This document shows, one piece after another, positions 54,340 through 63,617 of a stretch of 64,000 nucleotides of DNA. This DNA is from Oscheius tipulae. Taxonomy: Eukaryota; Nematoda; Chromadorea; Rhabditida; Rhabditidae. The notes beneath the pieces are model-generated. The model saw nothing but the letters and a program-made list of their open reading frames with translations. It did not search any database and had not been told where the DNA came from. The position numbers and the translations under genes were made by a program. Positions within the stretch are counted from its first letter, which is position 1, and every line of letters starts with the position of its first letter. The stretch is from assembly GCA_037178975.1 (NCBI GenBank), contig JASJZH010000005.1, forward strand, positions 2,480,001 through 2,544,000. The letters are read 5' to 3'.

Positions 54340-54802
54340 GAACTAGCCGAATTCGAGAAGTTTCCCGAAGGAGTCAAGAGGAGGTTTTGGCTGGAGCGGA
54401 AGGCCGTAGAGGGACTTCTGCTTTGGGAGGGAAAGGATTGCGCAGCTATGGTTTTCTACTTTACGCCTATTCCACACTTGGGAGGGACAGTTCCCTCACG
54501 TGGAAGATCTCTACGTCAAGCTGATGCATAGCCGAAAGGGCTACGGAAGAAGTTGTGGGCTCGATTAGGACAGATCACTCAGGAGGGGGAATGCAAAAAA
54601 TTCCCTCAACTGGAATGAAAACGCCATCAGCTTTTACAAGTGGGTGAGGAAAATCTGTCTGTCTCGCAATATCCTTCTGTCTTATGATCAAGCATTAAAA
54701 TCCTTTCAGATGCCTTACATCGACCTGACTACCTCCGAAGGTTGGCTATGGTTCCGTCTGAACCCTGACGGTATCAAGCAGCTAGCAGCCTCCATGAACT
54801 GA
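54340..54802 (+). pseudogene. GNAT acetyltransferase (diamine/thialysine type), frameshifted
   Basis: Pieces of an SSAT-like N-acetyltransferase read in order after TTTTCAG: ELAEFEKFPEGVK, VFYFTP, TWEGQFPHVEDLYVK, KGYGR, KLWARLGQITQEGEC, NSLNWNENAISFYKW; then, after a GTGAGG...TTTCAG intron (54644-54709), MPYIDLTTSEGWLWFRLNPD and IKQLAAS with a stop at 54800. At least three frame changes are needed (near 54,475, 54,548 and the A-run at 54,595). KGYGR takes the place of the acetyl-CoA-binding R-G-x-G-K/R loop. The first exon is not identified. Either a pseudogene or uncorrected indels in the assembly. Confidence 0.75.
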
Positions 54803-54903
54803 TCACACTAACTTTACAAGTATTGTTACTGTTGTTTAGCTTTATTTGCTGTTTAGATCACAGTACATTTACCCGTTATCTATACCCTAGGTTTTCTCGA
54901 AGC

Positions 54904-56045
54904 TCACAAGTTTCGTCTCCTTTTCGTTGCCTTGAGACTCAGAAACACGTCATAGTTTGAACGATAGACTTGGCTAGTTGGAGAAAGTGCTATGGCAGCC
55001 AGGAGGTATTCCTCTGTTCTCGGAAAATTTCTCATTTGGGCATGATATACTCCCAACTGGGATCGGACAGCGGGGACTAGGGAACAATGAGACATAGCAT
55101 GGGATTTCTGGGAAAGAACTTGGTCACACCGACCTAGTTCATCGAGGGTCACAAAGATATTTGTCCAAGAGGTACAATGACCCAGATTGATTCTTGTCGC
55201 TTCCTCCCATACCATCACAGCCTTTTGCAAATCTGCCGTCTTCTGATACAAGTTGCCCAAATTGAAGAGACAATCCGCAGAGTTTGGTCGATATCTGAGC
55301 GACTCCTCGTACGCGAAGATGCTCTCCTGAAAAAACTTCCATAAATACATTGAATTTTCCAGCGTGCATTGTCGTAATACCAAGATTCATCCATGCGGCG
55401 GCGAAGCTGGGCTGCTGGGTGACGGCAGCCCGTAAAAATGACTCCGATTCGTTGAAACGGCCTTTTTCTCCAACAGGTTGCTCGTAATGGGGATGCAGTC
55501 TGGAAACGAACTTTTTTTGGTACAGAACAAGATTTCTAACCTCTGTACTCCTTCTCCGCCTCCGTTTCTCTCGCCTGATCCGTCAAAATCTTTGCCAGAT
55601 TGTAGTGAATCTTCCTCCCAGGGCATGGGAGTCCATCTTTTCGTAGATCTTTTCCAATCTTCTCCATATTATGGATACTAGTAGACAGAATCCAATCGAG
55701 GGAAGGTAGAGAACTATTTCAGCGACCGTGAACCCGACCTTAACCAGAAGGTTGCTGGCTGGAAAGAAGGAAATGCAGTCGAACAGGGCAGAAAAGGCAA
55801 TTAGTCTGAAGAATAAATGTTTTTTGAAATAAAGAAAAGTTGTACCTCTGGGTCCCCTTGTTAGAACTATCGAGTATGTACAAAAAGTACGGAGCCAAGA
55901 TCCCGGCCGTCAAGAGGACATGGATCCTGGGATCTGTTGTGGTCAGAGTTGACGGAATCCAGCCCATGGAGTAATCGAAGCAGAGTTGGAGAGGAGCGAA
56001 TAACAGTTTCAGCTGAATGAGCCACTGCCAGGCGAAAGAAAGGTA
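54904..56045 (-). pseudogene. TMTC4-like O-mannosyltransferase, truncated and rearranged
   Basis: TMTC proteins are ER multipass TPR proteins that O-mannosylate cadherins. Minus-strand pieces in order: FAPLQLCFDYSMGWIPSTL (56045-55846), then FFPASNLLVKVGFTVAE and VLYLPSIGFCLL (from 55805), KIHYNLAKILTDQARETE, GRFNESESFLRAAVTQQ, FAAAWMNLGI, then TPRs YRPNSADCLFNLGNLYQ to the stop at 54904. Compared with the family, about 75 residues between YLPSIGFC and the first TPR are missing, and frames change near 55,650 and at an A-run near 55,470. A 22-nt gap interrupts a TPR. The N-terminal half is absent, and inverted repeat 2 starts 190 bp upstream. Confidence 0.78.
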
Positions 56046-56358
56046 CTGAAAGATTGTTTACAGGACGGATAATATCAAGAAGTTTGAGAACGAGAGCTGT
56101 TGGCAATCCAAACTATGAAAGCGCGATTATGTCTGTGGTTGACTGTTTCTTTGTTTGTTTTTAGAGTTGTCCGTGGCCACGAAGCAAGGATGGCAATTCA
56201 ACAATTAGGTCAGTTGTGAGCGGAGAGCAGCATGGGGACGTCGCTCAGTTTGTGGTAGCTCGACTAGAACTGAAGACCAAAAGACTGCGTGGGGGTCAAA
56301 AGTAAAATTTATATTAGAAGCATCCTCAAACGTTTTTCAAATGTTGCTCCTCCATTTC

Positions 56359-56848
56359 TTACATTCCAGCAGTATGACAGAAACAGGTGCCGCTGCTGGC
56401 GACATCATTGAAATAGCTCGGGAACTGAGTTGATCCAGCATAGGCAATGAAGGTAAATCCACGGAATTGATCGCTAAATTACTATTTTTAAGTAGGAACT
56501 GAGACTCACTCGGAGAAGAGGGTCGCTGTGCAGTTAGCTTTCACTTGAATTGACGATCCCTAGAAGAAAATCATTGGTAATAGACTGCCTTGTTACCTGA
56601 TCGTTCATCGCATCGCCGAAGTTGTTGTTGAAGCCGTCAATATCGACATAATTATTGAGACAGTTGATATCTTGGAACAGGACAGCACAGTGATCTCCGA
56701 GAACTGCCGGATCGCAGTTTGCGTTGGAGAGAGCCACAAGGGTGAAGAGACTTGTCAGGAACAGTAGTGGGTTCTGAACTGTTTCAGTTTTTCATCCAGA
56801 AGCTTGGTTCTGTTTGTTGCTGTACCAAATTTGACTGAAACTAACCAT
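56359..56848 (-). CDS. Secreted beta/gamma-crystallin-like protein, minus copy
   Basis: Mirror image of the gene at 58676-59165. Exons 56848-56846 (ATG only), 56773-56597, 56559-56510 and 56473-56359 give the same 114 residues. Coding sequence is identical as far as I checked. See the plus copy for the domain reading. TATAAAA is at 56904-56898 on the minus strand. Both copies have full promoter and coding parts, so both may be expressed, unless one arm is an assembly artefact. Confidence 0.78.
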
Positions 56849-56897
56849 TGTCAGGTAGATCGGTAGGTAACCATGATTTAGTTCTCCGATGGTCAAC

Positions 56898-56904
56898 TTT
56901 TATA
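56898..56904 (-). promoter_or_regulatory. TATA box of minus crystallin-like gene
   Basis: TATAAAA on the minus strand, about 50 bp upstream of the ATG. Mirror of 58620-58626. Confidence 0.55.
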
Positions 56905-57079
56905 GGTAAAGTTGGAGTATTAATCTGCTTCCATAAGCCATGCTAATCTTGCAGTGAGCGTATTTCCGTGTTTACTTCAGTAACCGTTGCTCTCTGCAAA
57001 AGGAGACAACAAGCAACTACGTTCGTTTATTGATTGACCAACACCGATCCCAAAGTTATCACTCCAATCTCTCTGTTTC

Positions 57080-57240
57080 ACTCCTATTTAAGATTTTTGG
57101 TGAAAACGAAACTTCGTGATCTCCTGGTGTTACTGTTTTGTTTGCAAAAGAGGCAACGTAATGGTTCCTTTTGCAGAGAGCAACTTCCTGCTCTGACGGG
57201 TTACTGAAGTAAACACGAAAATACGCTCACTGCAAGATAA
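57080..57240. repeat. Direct repeat left of lectin C
   Basis: Aligns directly to 58,430-58,585 (CCTATTTAAGA, CTCCTGGTGTTACTG, GTTTGCAAAAGAGGCAACG, ACGCTCACTGCAAGAT). Together with the inverted arms this makes a nested repeat around lectin C. Confidence 0.8.
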
Positions 57241-57341
57241 TGTTATATTATCTAATCACGCAAAATTCTACATTACAAAAACAAATTTGATCGTTTGTCA
57301 GAAAGGTACTCTCAAACCTGATTATCTTGATTACGATCTGT

Positions 57342-57408
57342 TGATAAGAGTAGCTCTCTCGAAAAGTCTTTCCACTGATAAAAGTCGAAAAGACTTTTCC
57401 CTGATAAG
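57342..57408 (+). promoter_or_regulatory. GATA site cluster upstream of lectin C
   Basis: TGATAAG at 57342 and 57402 and TGATAAA at 57376, all within 85 bp of the ATG. Candidate ELT-2-type intestinal GATA sites. Confidence 0.6.
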
Positions 57409-57425
57409 AGTTGCTTCATTCTTCC

Positions 57426-58036
57426 ATGTTACTGACGGCTCTTCTCTTGGCATTTGCCTCGGCTGCTTGGGCAGCTTGCCCACAGGGATGGAGCCCACCC
57501 TATACAAGCGGCTCTACCAAGTAGGTTCTTGCACTGCTTCATAGTCAAAACTAAAATTGCAGGTGTTACAAGGTGAACACCGAGCTTCTCAGTTTCCTGG
57601 TAGCTGAGCAAAGTTGCAATAAACTCGGCGGCAATCTGGTTGTCCTAGAAAATTATTTCGAAAATGTCTACGTATCCAACTTCACGAGTTCTACTGTTCA
57701 AGTCTCAAGTTTTTGGATCGGAGCAAACTTCCTTATGAATCCGCAGTGGACATGGACTACTGGAGAACCTGTGATTTTTACAAACTGGGCACCAACCGAG
57801 CCAGCTGATCCCCCTTATCCTTATGAGTGTGCCGCCGCTAGAGAGCCGCTAAAGGGAGACACGTGGACGTAGCTCAGTAATTTTATCTCTGAAACTGAGA
57901 ATTCAGAAAACACCATTGCAACATACAAAAGGCATCTGTGTGTCAATTTGATCCGAACTCCGTCTCCGTGTCAGCAGGGCAGCAGCGTGTCATCTCGAAA
58001 AATGAGGGAGTGACAAAGGAAGAAGCATTGAACTGA
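57426..58036 (+). CDS. clec: Secreted C-type lectin C
   Basis: Exons 57426-57520, 57563-57868 and 57907-58036; 176 residues. Signal peptide MLLTALLLAFASAAWA; then CYKVNTELLSFL, AEQSC, FWIGANFLMNPQWTWTTG, NWAPTEPADP, YECAAA, HHC and ASVCQ, all core cysteines present. AATAAA at 58057. It lies in the spacer of inverted repeat 2, 17 kb from lectin B, whose first exon and promoter it shares in inverted orientation (sum 98,243). The 3' end carries a different tail (KNEGVTKEEALN) from A and B. Confidence 0.9.
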
Positions 58037-58139
58037 AGGAGGAATTCCACACACCGAATAAAGCTAAAATGTGTTTGACTTCCGGGAATTTCTTGTCAGG
58101 AATGTTTCCTGTCCAAAATTTTGCTGCTATCTTACGTAA

Positions 58140-58270
58140 ACAGTGTACAAATTTGGGACATCCCCACTCCTCGGAACCAGTCTCCTCCAGGAGGATACCC
58201 GCACTATCGCTTCTCTTCTCTTGATAGGGAAGCTCTCTCGAGAAGAGTTTCCGCTGATAAGAGTTGCTCT
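58140..58270. repeat. Lectin-cluster 3' module
   Basis: GGAACCAGTCTCCTCC-AGGAGGA with its self-complementary TCCTCCAGGAGGA core, followed by GATAGGGAAGCTCTCTCG and GCTGATAAGAG. This copy lies far from the main cluster, suggesting it moved together with lectin C. Confidence 0.7.
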
Positions 58271-58429
58271 TTTCGTCCAGTTTTTTGATTGACAGATAAC
58301 AGTGTGGTGGTATCCTTCAGGAGTACGTAAGTGTTCACGGTCAAGATTCGAAAATCATTATGGTAGAGAATGGAACGGGTCAGGAATCGAACCTCTGGTG
58401 ACATTAATCTATTGGGAACCTCTCTTTTG

Positions 58430-58585
58430 GGGATTGTCCTATTTAAGAGTTTTGGTGAAAATGAAAATCGTGCTCTCCTGGTGTTACTGTTTTGTTTGCA
58501 AAAGAGGCAACGTAATGGTTCCTTTTGCAGAGAGCAACGGTTACTGAAGTAAACACGGAAATACGCTCACTGCAAGATTAGCATG
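58430..58585. repeat. Direct repeat right of lectin C
   Basis: Partner of 57,080-57,240. Its right half also belongs to the right arm of inverted repeat 2. Confidence 0.8.
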
Positions 58586-58619
58586 GCTTATGGAAGCAGA
58601 TTAATACTCCAACTTTACC

Positions 58620-58626
58620 TATAAAA
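58620..58626 (+). promoter_or_regulatory. TATA box of plus crystallin-like gene
   Basis: TATAAAA, about 50 bp before the ATG at 58676. A short upstream frame (ATG at 58650, seven codons) lies between. Confidence 0.55.
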
Positions 58627-58675
58627 GTTGACCATCGGAGAACTAAATCATGGTTACCTACCGATCTACCTGACA

Positions 58676-59165
58676 ATGGTTAGTTTCAGTCAAATTTGGT
58701 ACAGCAACAAACAGAACCAAGCTTCTGGATGAAAAACTGAAACAGTTCAGAACCCACTACTGTTCCTGACAAGTCTCTTCACCCTTGTGGCTCTCTCCAA
58801 CGCAAACTGCGATCCGGCAGTTCTCGGAGATCACTGTGCTGTCCTGTTCCAAGATATCAACTGTCTCAATAATTATGTCGATATTGACGGCTTCAACAAC
58901 AACTTCGGCGATGCGATGAACGATCAGGTAACAAGGCAGTCTATTACCAATGATTTTCTTCTAGGGATCGTCAATTCAAGTGAAAGCTAACTGCACAGCG
59001 ACCCTCTTCTCCGAGTGAGTCTCAGTTCCTACTTAAAAATAGTAATTTAGCGATCAATTCCGTGGATTTACCTTCATTGCCTATGCTGGATCAACTCAGT
59101 TCCCGAGCTATTTCAATGATGTCGCCAGCAGCGGCACCTGTTTCTGTCATACTGCTGGAATGTAA
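58676..59165 (+). CDS. Secreted beta/gamma-crystallin-like protein, plus copy
   Basis: Four exons: 58676-58678 (the ATG alone), 58751-58927, 58965-59014 and 59051-59165; 114 residues. Signal peptide MNPLLFLTSLFTLVALSNA. The mature part has two halves, each starting with an aromatic-rich strand (CAVLFQDINC and CTATLFSDDQFRGFTF) and each ending in the N/D-N/D-X-X-S/T-S calcium motif of beta/gamma-crystallins (NDQGSS and NDVASS). Six to seven cysteines suggest disulfides, and it ends TCFCHTAGM. One Greek-key domain, about the usual 80-90 residues. Introns are 72, 37 and 36 nt. The family assignment is by motif and not search-verified. Extracellular role unknown; lectin neighbours suggest defence or gut lumen. 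Confidence 0.78.
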
Positions 59166-59800
59166 GAAATGGAGGAGCAACATTTGAAAAACGTTTGAGG
59201 ATGCTTCTAATATAAATTTTACTTTTGACCCCCACGCAGTCTTTTGGTCTTCAGTTCTAGTCGAGCTACCACAAACTGAGCGACGTCCTGCGCCGCTTCT
59301 CCAATAGCCTATGTTCCCAAGTTTCCCCCAAAAGCTGACTTGTTCACTTAATTCTTGACATGCCATGACTTTTTTTTTCTCATGGTGACGCACGGACGGA
59401 CGGACACTAATGCGCTTTAGTAGTAGAGAGATTGAACGGTAGAGCTTGTGTCTTGTAGGCACATTCAGGTCGCGTAAATGTAATGACCAACAGAAATGTT
59501 TTAGCGGGTAGCCAAGACTGGTTAATTTTCTGAAAAGTGGTATCACCATAGCACTTGCTACAAATATCACAGCAGATCCGCATGGCAGAAACCACAAAAT
59601 GTTTCACAGAATAGATAAAAGAGAGAAGCTATCGGTATACATTGATCATTTCGGTAATCACTGCAAAACCTTTTGCGCAACACCTTCATATAATGTCTCG
59701 AATACCCAAACATTGATCCAGTAATGCGAGGAGCACGGAAAGTTCTCAATTTGACAATCCAGTTCGCAAAATGGACAGCGAGGAAAGTCAAGGGCAGTGA

Positions 59801-60915
59801 CTAGTAAAATATTTCAACGCGCAGCCAAGAGGGCCAAGGTTTGTCAGGACCGATTTTCTGTTCTCCTTCCGTTTGTACATAGACCAGGAACTTTTTCTCC
59901 AGGAGCTTTTCGTAAAACGATACAAAATCATCCCCATTAGTTGTTCCCAAGTCCGAACAATTTGTGTAGGACAGTCCTGTCCCTACTGGATCCTCCAAAT
60001 ACAGAAGGTCAGCCAACTGTATTCAACTGTTCCGTTGAAGAGTTTCGGTCCTGAACTGTCCAGATCCCCACAAGGACAGAAGAGATTCCGGGACCGCCTT
60101 GGAGCCAAATTATGAGGGGTTGGTCGACTTTTGGCACTGAACAGAGCCAATAGAGGAGATTAGCTCCGGGACGGACTTGGGCATAGTCCCAGTCTTCCTT
60201 CAACTGAAAATTGGGGAATGAGAACAGGACATAACGACAATCTTTAGGTTTTTTGTTTCAACTGTACTTAGGCGTACTTGTGAAAAAAGTGTCCGAGAAA
60301 AGTGAAAGAACAAAAGTTCTCAAAACTATCTTTTTCTGTAATTGTTTCACGCATAGTTCTTATACACGCTGTGTCTTTACGTACTGCTCCTTCTCCTCTG
60401 ACCTGGGACAAAACTGAAACAACCAGAACTGTTCTTGTCAATTCGAACTGTTGAAAACCAAAAAGTATGATGTGGAAACGGGTGACAGAGATCTTTTCGT
60501 GGAGTTTGAATATGTTAATTGGATTTTGTGACAGAAAAAAGGGATCAATCTGATTCTGTACTTGCTTGTTCTAATACGAGGAGAATGAAACAACAAAGGA
60601 TTCAACGAGCTGTTTCTTTTCACGCATAGTTCTTATTCGCGATGGATCTCTATGAGGAAGGTGAAATAATATATTTTCGAAGGCTTCCTTGCCACGACAA
60701 TGCTTCCTTGTTCGTATATTTCAGATTCTGCTCTTATAAATAAGTACGCTACTATTCCGGATACACGGTAAAACAGACAGAAGGGATTCTCCAAGGTTAC
60801 CAGAACAAAAGCAAACCTGTATTGGTCCAGCCCACGTGTTGACAGTCTCTTCCGCTTTGAATCTTGGCTCCGATGTGGCTGCTACCATCAAGAAGAGTCC
60901 GAAACCCAGGAACAA
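59801..60915 (-). pseudogene. Serine carboxypeptidase (S10, SCPEP1-like), truncated
   Basis: Exon 60915-60817 encodes signal peptide MFLGFGLFLMVAAT and TVNTWAGPIQ. The next exon starts at 60203: WDYAQVRPGANLLYWL, PLIIWLQGGPGISS (S10 signature), then GDLDSSGPKLFNGTVEYSW in a second frame and LADLLYLEDPVGTGLSY in a third. The protein runs out of homology after FYEKLLEKKF and stops at 59801, before the catalytic-serine ESYGG motif. Two frameshifts and loss of all three catalytic residues mean it cannot be an active peptidase as assembled. Confidence 0.8.
60343..60386 (+). promoter_or_regulatory. Ruby-type composite element in SCP intron
   Basis: TGTTTCACGCATAGTTCT then TATA at nt 19, then TACT with its T at nt 43. 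A partial copy of the same core (CACGCATAGTTCTTAT) lies at 60,620 after an altered motif (TGTTTCTTTT). Confidence 0.5.
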
Positions 60916-63481
60916 CTGCGTCCGAGTTGCCTACTATGACAGCTTTCGAGTTCAAAATTGTTCTGCGGAAACTTTTTTAGAGTTATTCTATGAACGACGA
61001 TATTTATGAACGTTTTTGTTATAAGTTCTGGTAACGTTCAGAATCATGTATGTTTCACCAAACAATGGTACCTTGGCACAGGACAGTTAGCTTGGTTCTT
61101 CTAAATCTTCTCCTATTTACTCGCAGTGTCCCCTCTCTAGCTCTCTCTCTCTCTGCCACACAAACAACACGTGCACAGAGCGCGAAGGCAACAGCCGAGA
61201 GAAAGTGACGCGATCGAAAATATATTTGCCATCGCTGAGCGTAAACCGACCGCCGCTCTCTCTTGTTTTTCAAAGATCAAATAACGGAGGAGGCAGACCT
61301 GTCGATGTTATTGTTGTCTGGCTCATGTGGCAGAGCCCGTAATGGCTGTTTGCACGGCCTGGGTCACAATGCTCATTTACAAGTGTTTTGGTTCGTCCTG
61401 TCACTTTGTTCCTTTCTTCTTCACTTGTCTGTAAGCTTACTTTTCGGACTACAAATACTGTTCAACCTCGATGGGGTACATTTTGAAAAAGTTTTATTTC
61501 AAAACTCCTATCTACACGTTGGGCTTGTAGTAGACATTAATTTCACCTTGTGTAAACGAAGTGGTTTTAACAATTTGTGTTTCAAGACCGGTATGTTCCT
61601 TCAGTCATTGTAGCCAATCGATTTATGGCCTGGTTAGAGCCCTGTTTTAGCTACTTTTTCCAGTTTGTGTCTGCAAGATGAAAGTTTCTTGAGGGACCAT
61701 CATGTTTTACCTTGAGTTCATTAGCAGGCAGAAATGAAGCGTAGGTACAGGCGAAAAAGGAATCTGTAGAAGAAAAATAAGACGAACATGGGTTACTATT
61801 AGCGAATCAGCTCAATCTGACCATGACCTTTCTTTCTTTCTCTCTATGTCAAAGAGTCCTTAAGTGTTTCATGTAAGCCTTTTAGCCAGAAAGTAAACTA
61901 CTTGTCGATTCAGGATTCCCTTTTCTAGGAAAAAGTTTTGGTTTCAGTTCTTCTATAAGAGTACCTACTGTACCTTTCCTCGTTGGTCAGGTGGAAGATA
62001 TAATTTCTTTGCTTCCCAAGGTGGTATTACAGTGTCCTTACGAGATTTCAGTTTTTCCGTTATCGGGACAGAAAAAAGCATAAGTGTTTCAACGTTTGTA
62101 CCCACCCTTGTTCTTTTCGATACAGACACTAATGGTACGATTCGTTTTTTCATCTACCAATATTTACACTTGTTCTTTGTTTTAGCCAGGATACAAAAGA
62201 AATTTTAGCCTTTCCAACCGAATTTGAGTAATAGCACACCCAGTTTATCAGAAATACGCAGAGATCACGATAATAAACTGTGCAGAATGACCTTTCCCGC
62301 CTCATTGCAAAAGCAAAAAAAAAAACTGGTCTGGTTTCATCTGGATGCACAAACAACACCACCCTCACCCCCAGATTACAAACAGGGCAATCGTCTGCTG
62401 TGTTCCGTCTCTGTATAGGTCAACAGCGGGATGATCTCTGGAATAGAAGAGAGCATTTTGAGGATTTTATTGCTTCCATTTTGCTTTTCATCATCTACCC
62501 AAATTGGAACTCGTCCAACTCGCTTATCCTCGACGTTTTTTCAACTCGTTTATCCTAAACGTTTTTCCAACAAACAATGAGGACTTTTTTTACTTTTACC
62601 ATTCTTTTTCCACACTAGACATTGAAGCCAGGATCTTTCTTATAACGTCTGCTTGAAACATTTTTCTAAAACAAAATACCCGTTCTACCCTATTTTCAAA
62701 CCGTAAAATTTTGTAAGACTCGGTAGAGGCGGAGAAAGGTAGAATTTCCGAAGTGAAAGGTTGGATATAGCTATTTTTGTCATCCCTTTATTAGAAGTTA
62801 CAAACAATATCGAACGCTCTGTCTTTTCTTACTTGATTTCAGGATCACATTGAAACGTAAAGCACTCGCAAGCTAAACGTTTGCTACAGCGAAGATACCA
62901 TCATATACCTTTTTTCTTGAAAGGACCAATTTTCACCTACTTTTCCATTCAATTCCCGTTCTCCAACTACCATAGCTCTTGATGTCTCGGTGCACAATTT
63001 ATTCCCTCCCAAAGTGTGCTAGTAGAATAGTTCCAACTAAAAAAAATCTACTGGTACAAACCTCGCATAAAATTGTTTTTGGATGTTGTGGAAAACGTGC
63101 CATAGCTTCCGTAAAGGTTCCATCTATACTTTTTCTTTGAAACATAAAACTTTTCTATAAACAACTTTTGGTTACTCTTAGTCCCATTTCCCCATTCAAA
63201 TCCTGTTCTCCAATCACCATAACCCTTGTTTTCCTCCCAGTACAGTCTCGGCCCGGGAACCTTTTTTACCCAAAAATTTGCTCTCCGAGTTCGACCTTAT
63301 CATGTTGACCTCCGGTCTACCCGGGAGTACTCTTCGTCTTTGATCAGAACTTGTTTGTCCCATCATATCCAGCCCAAAAAGGTCTCGCGTCCCTTATCAG
63401 TCTGGACCGTGTTTTCGATCTCTCCTTCATCAGTTTTCTGTCTCTTTTAAGAACTTTTTACGTTTCAGCACAAGTATAAGA
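60916..63481. other. Intergenic, no recognised gene
   Basis: Holds the 61,000-61,064 repeat, a (CT)n tract at 61,139-61,155 next to an E-box (CACGTG near 61,170), and a GC-richer block with CGATCGA, GAGCGTAAACCGACCGCC to 61,260 that could be a promoter. An open frame from 61,263 lacks coding character. Scattered TGTTTCA motifs. Pyrimidine-rich toward 63.4 kb. Confidence 0.4.
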
Positions 63482-63617
63482 ATGGATTTTTTCGACTCGC
63501 AGCACGTTAGCCTTGATTCCGGAATGGGGTCGGACAACGACAGCCAGCTGGTCAGAGTCTGGAGGGAGAAGGAAGAGCTGGAGCGGAAGTTGAACAACAT
63601 GTTGGATCAGCAGAAAG
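63482..63617 (+). CDS. First exon of an acidic coiled-coil protein, rest outside window
   Basis: ATG at 63482 opens MDFFDSQHVSLDSGMGSDND, then WREKEELERKLNNMLDQQK, ending at a GTGGGA donor in phase 1. The N-terminus is acidic and Ser-rich. The second half has a strong coiled-coil heptad look. A TTTACGTTTCAG 12 nt before the ATG could be a trans-splice or cis-splice acceptor. No further exon was recognised to 64,000 with confidence. Family not identified. Confidence 0.55.

Larger units (their letters stand above)
56236..57004 (-). repeat. Inverted repeat 2, left arm
   Basis: 769-bp arm, essentially identical to the reverse complement of 58520-59288 (coordinate sum 115,524). Contains the complete minus-strand crystallin-like gene with its promoter. 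The spacer of 1.5 kb holds lectin C. Confidence 0.92.
58520..59288 (+). repeat. Inverted repeat 2, right arm
   Basis: Reverse complement of 56236-57004. Outer edge at GACGTCC (59288), inner edge at about 58520. Confidence 0.92.

Noticed and set aside
61263-61613. 116-codon plus-strand open frame
   Set aside because: Hydrophobic but without signal-peptide logic, homology or splice context. Probably chance in pyrimidine-rich DNA.
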